A stretch of DNA of 6,255 nucleotides, from positions 1-6,255 of the forward strand of contig CASEDW010000158.1 in NCBI GenBank assembly GCA_949286775.1. The letters run 5' to 3'. This DNA is from an uncultured Eubacteriales bacterium. GTDB taxonomy: Bacteria > Bacillota > Clostridia > Lachnospirales > Lachnospiraceae. The position numbers were made by a program, and so were the translations under genes. Shown here piece by piece: positions 1 to 5,336 of this stretch. Positions within the stretch are counted from its first letter, which is position 1. Every line of letters starts with the position of its first letter. The notes below the pieces were generated by a model. It saw only the letters and a program-made list of their open reading frames with translations, made no database searches and was not told the DNA's origin.

Positions 1-516
1 CACTATATGCCAATAACCGTCAGCCTGAAGTTCTTTATACGCGTCCACGGGATCAACGCCGTTTACTACACATGGAAGCGACATGAGCCAGTTTCTCAAA
101 GTTTCCTGATCGTAAGTAAATTCTTCTTTGACATTTCCCTGTATCGGACTGTTGAGTCTGAAAATCCACTCAAGAGATTTCTGCGATTCAAGCAGCGCCG
201 AAACCTCTCCGCTTCCAGCGTATCTAAGTCCAATGTCAGAGCCGTTTACAGCATATACATTGGAATCTTTATCCGACAGTTCAAAAACATAACTGTCCGC
301 ATTCTGCTGTAAAAGCGATTCCGTTTCCTCCACAGTCATATCAGAACAGTCGTATCCGTTAATAACTGTTCCGGGATAAAAATGTTCTCTGTAATAAGTT
401 GCTTTAGAAAAATATAGTATCGCCAATACGCCAAGTAAAATCACTATAAGCAATACTATTATAAGAGCCGCCGTTTTTTTATTAGATTTAGCCGCCGCAG
501 TTCTTTTTTTCGCCAT
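1..516 (-). CDS. Membrane-anchored L,D-transpeptidase / peptidoglycan-binding-type protein, N-terminal part (partial)
   Basis: This reading frame starts at an ATG at 516 and stays open for 172 codons to the window edge, so the C-terminus is missing. A TTAAGGA Shine-Dalgarno lies 7 nt before the ATG. Residues 1-15 are rich in Lys/Ala (cytoplasmic, positive), 16-37 form one strongly hydrophobic helix, and the rest should lie outside the membrane. After the helix comes HFYPGTVINGYDCSDMTVEE (residues 45-64), followed by a segment with GSDIGLRY. This arrangement is typical of the N-terminal PG_binding_4-type (YoaR-like) domain found in clostridial L,D-transpeptidases and VanW-like proteins. In that family a C-terminal YkuD domain with an HxxxxxxxxSHGC-type active site makes 3-3 peptidoglycan crosslinks. 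That domain would lie outside the window, so catalytic activity cannot be judged. It is monocistronic at its 5' end, with its own promoter. A VanW-domain protein without transpeptidase activity is the main alternative. Confidence 0.7.
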   Translation of the reverse strand, partial: MAKKRTAAAKSNKKTAALIIVLLIVILLGVLAILYFSKATYYREHFYPGTVINGYDCSDMTVEETESLLQQNADSYVFELSDKDSNVYAVNGSDIGLRYAGSGEVSALLESQKSLEWIFRLNSPIQGNVKEEFTYDQETLRNWLMSLPCVVNGVDPVDAYKELQADGYWHIV

Positions 517-552
517 ACAAAAATCCTTAATATTTATTTTGTCTTATACTCT

Positions 553-580
553 ACTATACCGTACTCGTTAAAACTGTCAA
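553..580 (-). promoter_or_regulatory. Sigma-A-type promoter for the L,D-transpeptidase-like gene
   Basis: On the minus strand a perfect -35 box TTGACA (575-580) is followed after 16 bp by TATAGT (553-558). Transcription would begin near 545, giving a leader of about 30 nt before the ATG at 516. It sits between the rpsR terminator and the gene, so the gene is expressed independently of the ribosomal operon. No operator-like repeat is evident. Confidence 0.65.
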
Positions 581-599
581 GAAAAGCGCTTAAATTCAC

Positions 600-640
600 C
601 AAAAATACACAAAAACAAAGAGCTCTTAAAAAGAGCTCTT
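600..640 (-). terminator. Intrinsic terminator of the rpsF-rpsR operon
   Basis: Read on the minus strand, AAGAGCTCTT is repeated as its own inverse (631-640 and 618-627) with a 3-nt TTT loop, giving a stem of up to 10 bp. A T-rich run at 600-617 (TTTGTTTTTGTG and onward) follows. It begins 8 bp after the rpsR stop codon, the expected place for a Rho-independent terminator. Each arm is itself palindromic, so an alternative pair of small hairpins is possible. Confidence 0.85.
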
Positions 641-648
641 ATTTAATA

Positions 649-906
649 TCAATCATCAATATATGGCATAAGCGCTAAATGTCTCGCGCGTTTGATCGCA
701 AGCGTAATAGCTCTCTGATGTTTAGCACAGTTTCCTGTAACTCTTCTCGGAAGGATTTTTCCTCTCTCCGAAACAAATCTTTTAAGTTTTGCTGTATCTT
801 TGTAATTGATGCAGTTATCTTTTCCGCAGAAAATGCAAACTTTTTTTCTTCTGCGCGGAATTCTTTTTCTTGATGGAGTATATGTTCTCTCCTGATTCTC
901 TGCCAT
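649..906 (-). CDS. rpsR: 30S ribosomal protein S18
   Basis: This is ribosomal protein bS18, 85 residues from the chosen start, which binds bS6 on the platform of the small subunit. The family signature is clear: KLKRFVSERGKILPRRVTG at 40-58, then NCAKHQR at 59-65 and the C-terminal RARHLALMPY. The N-terminus is basic and disordered (PSRKRIPRRRKK). Cys24, Cys27, Cys60 and His63 are spaced like the zinc-binding (C+) form of S18; zinc binding is inferred. The start at 906 is preferred over an in-frame ATG at 930 because an AAAGGAGG site lies directly upstream of it, and the 930 start would overlap the end of rpsF. The gene lies 20 bp downstream of the rpsF stop, clearly in one transcription unit, and is followed by a terminator. 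No ssb gene separates it from rpsF. Confidence 0.96.
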   Translation of the reverse strand: MAENQERTYTPSRKRIPRRRKKVCIFCGKDNCINYKDTAKLKRFVSERGKILPRRVTGNCAKHQRAITLAIKRARHLALMPYIDD

Positions 907-914
907 TGTTTTTT

Positions 915-922
915 CCTCCTTT
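915..922 (-). promoter_or_regulatory. Ribosome binding site deciding the rpsR start
   Basis: AAAGGAGG on the minus strand lies 8 nt before the ATG at 906. It lies inside the extra codons that the longer 930 start would add, so it fixes the start at 906. Confidence 0.85.
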
Positions 923-926
923 ATTA

Positions 927-1289
927 TCACTCAGCCTGCTCTGCAGGTACTTCTTCAGCCGCTTCAGCTGTTTCAGCAGTCTCTGTTACAGGTGCAGCCA
1001 TCTCTTCGTCCTGACGTACAACAAGGTAACGAAGAACGTTGTCCATGATACGAACGTCTTTCTCGATTTCTGCCGGAGCTGATGATTCAGCCTCAAAGTG
1101 AATAAAGTAATAAAAAGCTTCACGCTGATACTGGATCTCGTATGCAAGTCTTCTCTTGCCCCATTCTTCAACGTTTGTGATAACACCGTTAGCGCGTGTG
1201 ATATAAGATTTTGCTCTTTCAACAACTGCTGCTCTGGCGTCATCTTCAATCTTAGCAGATACAACCAATGCTAATTCATACTTGTTCAT
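927..1289 (-). CDS. rpsF: 30S ribosomal protein S6
   Basis: This is bS6, 120 residues, a small-subunit protein that forms a heterodimer with bS18. Residues 1-95 are the conserved ferredoxin-like fold: MNKYELALVV opens strand 1, then EEWGKRRLAYEIQ (41-53), then AFYYFIHFEA (58-67), and DVRIMDNVLRYLVVR (78-92) at the end. Residues 96-120 are a low-complexity acidic tail of Glu, Ala and Thr; such tails vary in length among bacteria. The start at 1289 has a strong AAAAGGAGG site 7 nt upstream. It is the first gene of a two-gene operon with rpsR, behind a strong promoter and a leader that may allow feedback by the S6:S18 complex. The ssb gene normally next to it in Firmicutes is absent. Confidence 0.97.
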   Translation of the reverse strand: MNKYELALVVSAKIEDDARAAVVERAKSYITRANGVITNVEEWGKRRLAYEIQYQREAFYYFIHFEAESSAPAEIEKDVRIMDNVLRYLVVRQDEEMAAPVTETAETAEAAEEVPAEQAE

Positions 1290-1296
1290 ATTATTT

Positions 1297-1356
1297 CCTC
1301 CTTTTGGTCTTTTGGCTTTCCGTCTTATCGGAAAACAAGGATTTTATTTCCCACGA
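1297..1356 (-). promoter_or_regulatory. rpsF 5' leader, candidate S6:S18-responsive element
   Basis: The leader of roughly 65 nt contains a perfect 6-bp hairpin, TTTCCG/CGGAAA with a 6-nt loop (1317-1334). A TCCTT just before it (1337-1341) is complementary to AAGGA of the rpsF Shine-Dalgarno (1297-1304), so the two could pair around the hairpin and hide the ribosome site. Two direct copies of CCAAAAG (1301-1307 and 1309-1315) lie between hairpin and start. Leaders of rpsF in many bacteria bind the S6:S18 complex through a structure with a conserved CCG; here a CCG sits at the top of the stem. That this is the same element is an inference. Confidence 0.45.
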
Positions 1357-1362
1357 AGTCAA

Positions 1363-1391
1363 ATACTACCATAACACCTGATATTTGTAAA
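1363..1391 (-). promoter_or_regulatory. Promoter of rpsF-rpsR
   Basis: The minus strand shows TTTACA (1386-1391), a 17-bp spacer ending in TGG, and TAGTAT (1363-1368). This makes an extended -10 (TGn) sigma-A promoter. Transcription would start near 1356, about 65 nt before the rpsF ATG. It is divergent from the promoter of the plus-strand gene. Confidence 0.75.
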
Positions 1392-1424
1392 GAGATTTTT
1401 TAGACATTCTTAATTTTTTGCCAC

Positions 1425-1453
1425 TTTTTATTTTTCAAGTTTACTGCTATTAT
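1425..1453 (+). promoter_or_regulatory. Candidate promoter of the radical SAM-like gene
   Basis: An extended -10 element, TGC followed by TATTAT (1448-1453), lies 17 bp from a weak -35 TTTTTA (1425-1430). Transcription would begin near 1460. This falls after an in-frame ATG at 1418, so translation must start further downstream, consistent with the ATG at 1499. A second overlapping TATTAT occurs at 1451. The -35 match is poor, so the call is moderate. Confidence 0.45.
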
Positions 1454-1498
1454 TATAGACCAAAGCAACAGATATTTAAAAGAAATGTGGTGAATCAA

Positions 1499-2512
1499 AT
1501 GAAAAAAGATATAAAAAGAGCAATCATAGAAGCCGCTGTGGACAGAGGTCTGCGCGATATATATGAAGACCCCAGAAGAAGCATACGTAAATTCGTAGAT
1601 CTCGGAAGACAGTTTCAAAAAGGCAGATTCATTCAGGACATAAATAATATTCTCCAGGAGCTTTTAAGAAACGACGACAGTCCTTATTACACTGCTATCG
1701 AACATGTCCTCAGATATTCAGACAGAAAAAAAATCAAAGATTTCGGAATAAATCTCGGATATAACAGTCTTACTGTCGGCGCGAAAACCCTGAGAAAAAT
1801 AAGAGAAAAAGAACAGTACAACGTTCCGTGGAATCTGATAATCAGACTTGATCCGACAGTAAAATCAGGTCTTACGCCTCATGATCTGATCGATATCGTC
1901 GCCCAGGGCAAAAAGCTCGGAATATATACATATACGATCAGACTGTTTTCTTCAAATATATATCTTGAAGATCTTCTGAAGCTGTTTATAACTTACGACG
2001 ACTGCACGTTCATGGTGATGCTCCCTGATTCGGAAATCGACGATTCCCTCTCATCCTATATGACCGATTGTTCAAACGCAATGTTTCTCTTGCCGCTTTT
2101 TTCCGATTCATGTGGCAGAAATATAGTGCTTTTAAAACAATACAAGTGCCTGTACGGTCTGTATACATTATATGACGAAAATACTTCTTTAAATCTTGAC
2201 GACAGCGAAACCGCCTGGGATTATCTTATCAATGACAGCGTACTTATTGAAACCGTAGCAGATGAAAACGTGTCTCTTGAAACAATCAAAAAAACAGCGG
2301 AATCAGCCAAACACGCCCGTCTTGAACCTGTCGCGCCGCTGATGATTTTTGATCTCTACGGAGATTTCATGGATATCCAGAAACTTTTAGTCGGAGAAAC
2401 GCCAAACTTCTTCGAAATCTGTTCCGACGGTTCATATAAAACCGCAAAAGGCATTTTCAAAGCAAATGAAGGCCTTCCCAATCTTGAAAAAGCCTTCAAA
2501 AAGTATTTTTAA
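1499..2512 (+). CDS. Radical SAM-family homologue lacking the iron-sulfur cysteines
   Basis: This is a 337-residue soluble protein. Residues 1-110 are a basic helical region (DRGLRDIYEDPRRSIRKFVD, then SPYYTAIEHV and FGINLGYNSLTVGAKTLRKI). From memory they resemble the N-terminal part of a clostridial group of radical SAM proteins. Residues 110-180 keep the barrel opening of that group (VPWNLIIRLDP, then LTPHDLIDIVAQGKKLGIYTYTIR, then LLKLFITYDDCTFMVMLPDSEID). The CxxxCxxC motif expected right after the first strand is gone. The five cysteines (170, 191, 205, 217, 308) are scattered and cannot form it. A radical SAM 4Fe-4S cluster and SAM cleavage therefore look impossible, so a partner, chaperone or regulatory role is inferred. 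Start choice: ATG 1499 follows a modest GTGGTG site 6 nt upstream, and the longer frame from 1418 lies upstream of the likely transcript start. An in-frame GTG a few codons earlier is possible. It is convergent with the tetR-like gene, with 2 bp between stops. Confidence 0.7.
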   Translation: MKKDIKRAIIEAAVDRGLRDIYEDPRRSIRKFVDLGRQFQKGRFIQDINNILQELLRNDDSPYYTAIEHVLRYSDRKKIKDFGINLGYNSLTVGAKTLRKIREKEQYNVPWNLIIRLDPTVKSGLTPHDLIDIVAQGKKLGIYTYTIRLFSSNIYLEDLLKLFITYDDCTFMVMLPDSEIDDSLSSYMTDCSNAMFLLPLFSDSCGRNIVLLKQYKCLYGLYTLYDENTSLNLDDSETAWDYLINDSVLIETVADENVSLETIKKTAESAKHARLEPVAPLMIFDLYGDFMDIQKLLVGETPNFFEICSDGSYKTAKGIFKANEGLPNLEKAFKKYF

Positions 2513-2514
2513 AA

Positions 2515-3042
2515 TTATAAGCTCGCCGCAAGTTTTTTGATTATTTCTTTTATAGAAATAATCAATTCCGCGGGAGTGAGTTTACATCCTTCTTCCATCC
2601 AGTTCGTAACGGTTATGATATAGAGATTGCAAAACATCTTTCCAATAACTTCAAAGCTGTCAGATTCTCCCCAAAGATCTTCGAACATGAATTCTATCAG
2701 CGGCAGCATCGACTCCAGAAGATATTCTTTAAATGAATTCTGACCATCTGTTCGAAGAGCGCTTCTGTAAAACGGCTGCGACTCATAAAAAAGCTCGCAC
2801 ACCGCCTCGATAAGCTGCCATCCGTCCTCGATCTCGCCGCTTGAAACAACCGACATGAAATCCATATAGAATATCCAGTTCATCAGATCATATTTGTCTT
2901 TAAAATGATAATAAAAACTCTTTCTGCTCATACCGCATCCGTCGCAAATATCGGTGATGCTTATTTTTGAAAAATCTTTTTTCGCCATAAGCTCTTTCAT
3001 CGATTTAGCGAGAGCGCTTTTTGTAGCATTGATATCTGCCAT
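2515..3042 (-). CDS. TetR/AcrR-family transcriptional regulator (TetR_C_8/DhaS-like C-terminal domain)
   Basis: This 175-residue DNA-binding regulator has an N-terminal TetR helix-turn-helix at about residues 8-54: a helix (TKSALAKSMKELMAKKDF), then ISITDICDGCGMSRKSFYYH and FKDKYDLM. The ligand or dimer domain (55-175) carries FYRSALRTDGQNSFKEYLLE (91-110). Its GQNSF signature is seen in the C-terminal domain shared by DhaS-like and many clostridial TetR proteins, and the ligand is unknown. The start at 3042 is preceded by AAGAGGCG, which overlaps the TAA stop of the histidine kinase gene. The two genes are 12 bp apart, and translation is probably coupled. It is the last gene of the regulator-kinase operon and ends tail to tail with the radical SAM-like gene. 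As I recall, this kind of TetR is often beside radical SAM genes of that group in Clostridia, so that gene or a distant relative may be its target (inference). Confidence 0.88.
   Translation of the reverse strand: MADINATKSALAKSMKELMAKKDFSKISITDICDGCGMSRKSFYYHFKDKYDLMNWIFYMDFMSVVSSGEIEDGWQLIEAVCELFYESQPFYRSALRTDGQNSFKEYLLESMLPLIEFMFEDLWGESDSFEVIGKMFCNLYIITVTNWMEEGCKLTPAELIISIKEIIKKLAASL
2537..2565. repeat. Perfect 12-bp inverted repeat at the convergent gene junction
   Basis: TTGATTATTTCT (2537-2548) and AGAAATAATCAA (2554-2565) are exact inverses with a 5-nt TTTAT loop. The repeat lies in the last codons of the tetR-like gene and about 25 bp beyond the stop of the opposing gene. Neither strand has a T-run after it, so it is not a standard intrinsic terminator. 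It could slow convergent polymerases, protect mRNA 3' ends, or simply reflect the coding sequence (I-I-S-I-K-E-I-I-K). Confidence 0.6.
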
Positions 3043-3054
3043 TTTTATCGCCTC

Positions 3055-4503
3055 TTATCTCGTTTGGAGTGTAAACTTAAATGCAACTCCGTTTTCGTAA
3101 TTTTCAGCCCAGCATCTCTGTGAGTGAAGTTCCATAATAGCTTTTACAATTGATAAACCTATGCCGCTTCCCCCATATTCCCTTGTTCTTGCTTTATCTA
3201 TTTTATAGAATTTTGACCAGATATTGTCAAGTTCTTCTTCCGGGATAGGCTTTCCTGTATTAAATACAGTTATCGTCACCGTGCCGTCATTTATCAAAGA
3301 AGTAATATGTATTATTTTTTCCCCTTCGAGATGATTAAAGGCGTTTGACAGATAATTGGTCAGCACCTGTTCTATTTTAAACTCATCTCCCCATACATAT
3401 AAAGGAGATTTGATGTCGTTGATTACTTTGGCTCCGCTCTGCTCAATCCTGATGTTAGATGCCGTCAAAACGCCTTTTACCAATTCAGCAATATCAAACC
3501 TTGTCACGTCGAGCTGCTCTCTTCCCGATTCCAGCTGATCAAGCGAAAGGAGCTGTCTTACGAGCCGATTCATTTTATTCGCCTCGTCAATAATGACGTC
3601 GCAGTAAAATTCCCTGTTTTCGGCGTCCTGAACCATATCCTTCAAGCCTTCAGCGTACCCCTGTATAAGGGCGATCGGCGTCTTTAATTCATGGGAAACA
3701 TTAGACAAAAATTCCCTTCTTTTTTCGTCGATCTGAGTCTTGATCTTGATGTCCTGTTTTAGCTCAGCATTTGCCTTTTTCAATTCTTTGATGGAATTTT
3801 CAAGGTTAGCTGACATGATATTCATGTTTGAGCCAAGCTGCCCTATCTCATCCTCGCCGCCGCTTTGATATCTCGCTTCAAAATCGAGATTAGTCATCCT
3901 TCCTGAAAGCTCTATGAGTTCGCCTATAGGTTTTGTAAGTCTCTTAGTCAAAATACGGATCGTCATACCGCTTACTATCAGCATGACAAAGCCTACAGCT
4001 ATATAAAACAAAAGAGAGATCTGAGCCGCTTCATAGATGTTTAACAGAGGATATCTCACGACATAGTACATGTTATTGTCCATAAAACTCAGGAGCTCTA
4101 TATATTCTATATTCTCTTTTCTGTCCGTAAATTTTACTATCTGATAATTTTCGTTTTCAAAAAGAACCTTTATATTTTCAGTTTCTTTTTGAAGTATGAT
4201 TCCAAAAAGCAGGCTTGAAAAATCCTCCGCGTCCGCCAGATTGCTCATCAATACGTTAAAACTGAAATCCGTGATGACAAAAGAGAGATTATTTTTCGCG
4301 CAGAAAGTCATAAACCTTTCGATATCATCATCCCCTGATACGGCTGACATCTCGTTGTAACTTTCAATAAGAATATTCTTTTTATTTTCTATATAAATAT
4401 CATCTATAAAAATCCAGTGAAAAATTCCTATAACTATAAGTGTCGCGGCGATCAGAATCATAAACGACACATCGATCCGCCGCTTTAAAGATTTCTTTAA
4501 CAT
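3055..4503 (-). CDS. Sensor histidine kinase with HAMP domain
   Basis: This is a 482-residue membrane sensor kinase that would phosphorylate the response regulator encoded just upstream. A first transmembrane helix lies at about 13-33 and a second at about 163-186. They enclose an external sensing region of about 130 residues that I cannot assign to a named domain. A HAMP linker follows (about 187-240), then a coiled stretch (240-262). The HisKA domain has the phospho-accepting His271 in FLSNVSHELKTPIALIQGYA. The ATPase domain shows the N box (LTNYLSNAFNH, Asn387), a G1-like FNTGKPI (414-420), an F box (IWSKFYKID, 428-436) and a G2 loop GGSGIGLSIV (444-453). All catalytic motifs look intact. 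The start is 3 bp after the regulator's stop, with GAGG 8 nt upstream inside the end of that gene, so the pair is translationally linked. The stimulus is unknown. Relatives include BaeS/VanS-type kinases that often sense envelope stress, which does not establish the role here. Confidence 0.93.
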   Translation of the reverse strand: MLKKSLKRRIDVSFMILIAATLIVIGIFHWIFIDDIYIENKKNILIESYNEMSAVSGDDDIERFMTFCAKNNLSFVITDFSFNVLMSNLADAEDFSSLLFGIILQKETENIKVLFENENYQIVKFTDRKENIEYIELLSFMDNNMYYVVRYPLLNIYEAAQISLLFYIAVGFVMLIVSGMTIRILTKRLTKPIGELIELSGRMTNLDFEARYQSGGEDEIGQLGSNMNIMSANLENSIKELKKANAELKQDIKIKTQIDEKRREFLSNVSHELKTPIALIQGYAEGLKDMVQDAENREFYCDVIIDEANKMNRLVRQLLSLDQLESGREQLDVTRFDIAELVKGVLTASNIRIEQSGAKVINDIKSPLYVWGDEFKIEQVLTNYLSNAFNHLEGEKIIHITSLINDGTVTITVFNTGKPIPEEELDNIWSKFYKIDKARTREYGGSGIGLSIVKAIMELHSQRCWAENYENGVAFKFTLQTR

Positions 4504-4506
4504 TAC

Positions 4507-5178
4507 TTAAGCCTCAAACTTATATCCCATACCCCAAACGGTTTTTATGCATTCGCCTTTCTTTCCCAGTTTGCTTCTCAGCTTCTTTACATGAGTGTCG
4601 ATCGTTCTCGCGTCGCCGTAATAATCATAATTCCAGACATTGTTCAGGATATTTTCCCTTGATAAAGCTATGCCTTTATGATCTACAAAGTAATTCAAAA
4701 GTTCAAACTCTTTATAACTGAGTTCTATCGGTTTTCCGTCGATAGTAACTGTTCTCGCTGTTCTGTCGATGGAGATACCTGCCGTCTCTATTACTACGTT
4801 TTCCTCAGGAAGGGTTCTTCTAAGTATTGCTCCCACCCTTGCCACAAGGATTTTCGGACTGAAGGGTTTTGAAATATATTCGTCCACACCTATATTAAAT
4901 CCAGTGAGTTCATCTTTTTCGGAGTCTTTGGCCGTAAGCATGATTATCGGCACTTTTGAATTGAGACGTATCTCCTTAGCCACCTGCCATCCATCCATTT
5001 TAGGCATCATCACGTCAAGGATGATAAGATCAATATTTTTATCAGCGTAAAATTTATCAAGAGCCTCCTCACCGTCGCATGCTTCAACGACGTCATAATT
5101 ATTCATAACAAGGAAATCTTTTACAAGCTTTCTCATTCTGCTTTCATCATCTACGACAAGAATCTTTCTTTTTTCCAT
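4507..5178 (-). CDS. OmpR/PhoB-family response regulator
   Basis: This is a 223-residue two-component regulator. The receiver domain (about 4-120) has the acidic pair Asp10/Asp11, phospho-accepting Asp55 in LIILDVMMPKMDGW, Thr82 in IIMLTAKDS and Lys104 in YISKPFSP, so it should be phosphorylatable. A winged-helix DNA-binding domain follows (about 130-221), with LSYKEFELLNYF, the recognition region ARTIDTHVKKLRSKLG and the C-terminal GMGYKFEA. Its partner kinase follows after 3 bp, and a TetR-type regulator after that. The start was chosen at 5178 because GGAGG lies 9 nt upstream. An ATG at 5184 is only 3 nt from that site, and an ATG at 5226 lies upstream of the likely promoter -10 box. Repeated TATGG motifs over the promoter suggest self-regulation. 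Confidence 0.94.
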   Translation of the reverse strand: MEKRKILVVDDESRMRKLVKDFLVMNNYDVVEACDGEEALDKFYADKNIDLIILDVMMPKMDGWQVAKEIRLNSKVPIIMLTAKDSEKDELTGFNIGVDEYISKPFSPKILVARVGAILRRTLPEENVVIETAGISIDRTARTVTIDGKPIELSYKEFELLNYFVDHKGIALSRENILNNVWNYDYYGDARTIDTHVKKLRSKLGKKGECIKTVWGMGYKFEA

Positions 5179-5187
5179 AGCCATATA

Positions 5188-5192
5188 CCTCC
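5188..5192 (-). promoter_or_regulatory. Ribosome binding site of the response regulator gene
   Basis: GGAGG on the minus strand is 9 nt from the ATG at 5178 and 3 nt from an in-frame ATG at 5184. The spacing favours 5178 as the start. Confidence 0.7.
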
Positions 5193-5200
5193 AAGAAACA

Positions 5201-5229
5201 ATTATACCATACCGCCCATACTTCAACCA
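5201..5229 (-). promoter_or_regulatory. Candidate promoter of the regulator-kinase-tetR operon
   Basis: A perfect TATAAT (5201-5206) preceded by TGG (5207-5209) forms an extended -10. At 17 bp spacing the -35 region (TGGTTG, 5224-5229) is poor, as is common for activator-dependent promoters. The resulting leader would be under 25 nt and would begin just before the GGAGG site. A second TATAAT at 5238-5243 (minus strand) with a weak -35 would give a longer leader and is an alternative. Confidence 0.5.
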
Positions 5230-5292
5230 TAACTCATATTATAAACTGAATATATGTTTTTTCTATTAATAATGATGCAAAATTTCCTAAAA

Positions 5293-5332
5293 CAATAGAA
5301 CCGCTGCCGGTTAAAATACCGGAAACGGCTCT
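5293..5332 (-). terminator. Intrinsic terminator after the AzoR-like gene
   Basis: On the minus strand AGAGCCG (5326-5332) pairs with CGGTTCT (5297-5303) with one G-T wobble. Inside it CCGGT pairs with ACCGG around a 6-nt loop, separated from the outer stem by a 3x3 internal loop. A short T-rich stretch (ATTGTTTT) follows. It begins 4 bp after the stop codon. The T-run is interrupted, so termination may be moderate. Confidence 0.7.
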
Positions 5333-5336
5333 TAAA

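Larger units (their letters stand above)
5175..5231 (-). repeat. Five TATGG motifs across the operon promoter and start
   Basis: On the minus strand TATGG occurs at 5227-5231, 5216-5220, 5207-5211, 5181-5185 and 5175-5179. The first three are spaced 11 and 9 bp apart, close to one helical turn, directly upstream of and touching the -10 box. OmpR-family regulators commonly bind direct repeats with such spacing, so these may be operator half-sites. The last two coincide with the two start codons (ATGG) and are probably incidental. Confidence 0.4.

Noticed and set aside
7..312. Plus-strand open frame of 101 codons
   Set aside because: It is antisense to the L,D-transpeptidase-like gene, has no recognisable protein features or good ribosome site, and its codons mirror the real gene.
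907..930. N-terminal extension of rpsR by 8 codons
   Set aside because: It would overlap the rpsF stop and contain the strong AAAGGAGG site that serves the ATG at 906. S18 proteins do not usually carry this extension.
986..1264. Minus-strand open frame of 92 codons inside rpsF
   Set aside because: It is a shifted frame within a firmly identified ribosomal protein gene and shows no ribosome site or family features.
1418..1498. 27-codon N-terminal extension of the radical SAM-like protein
   Set aside because: The predicted transcription start near 1460 lies downstream of this ATG. The extension (FIFQVYCYYY) is AT-driven and does not look like part of the family.
2482..2510. Weak hairpin TTGAA/TTCAA followed by TATTTTT as terminator of the plus-strand gene
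   Set aside because: The stem is only 5 A-T-rich base pairs and lies inside the coding sequence before the stop codon, too weak to call.
4678..5050. Two plus-strand open frames opposite the response regulator
   Set aside because: They are antisense to a well-supported gene and have no protein features.
5179..5226. 16-codon N-terminal extension of the response regulator
   Set aside because: It runs through the promoter -10 box and the Shine-Dalgarno, and receiver domains normally begin a few residues before the first strand, as the 5178 start does.
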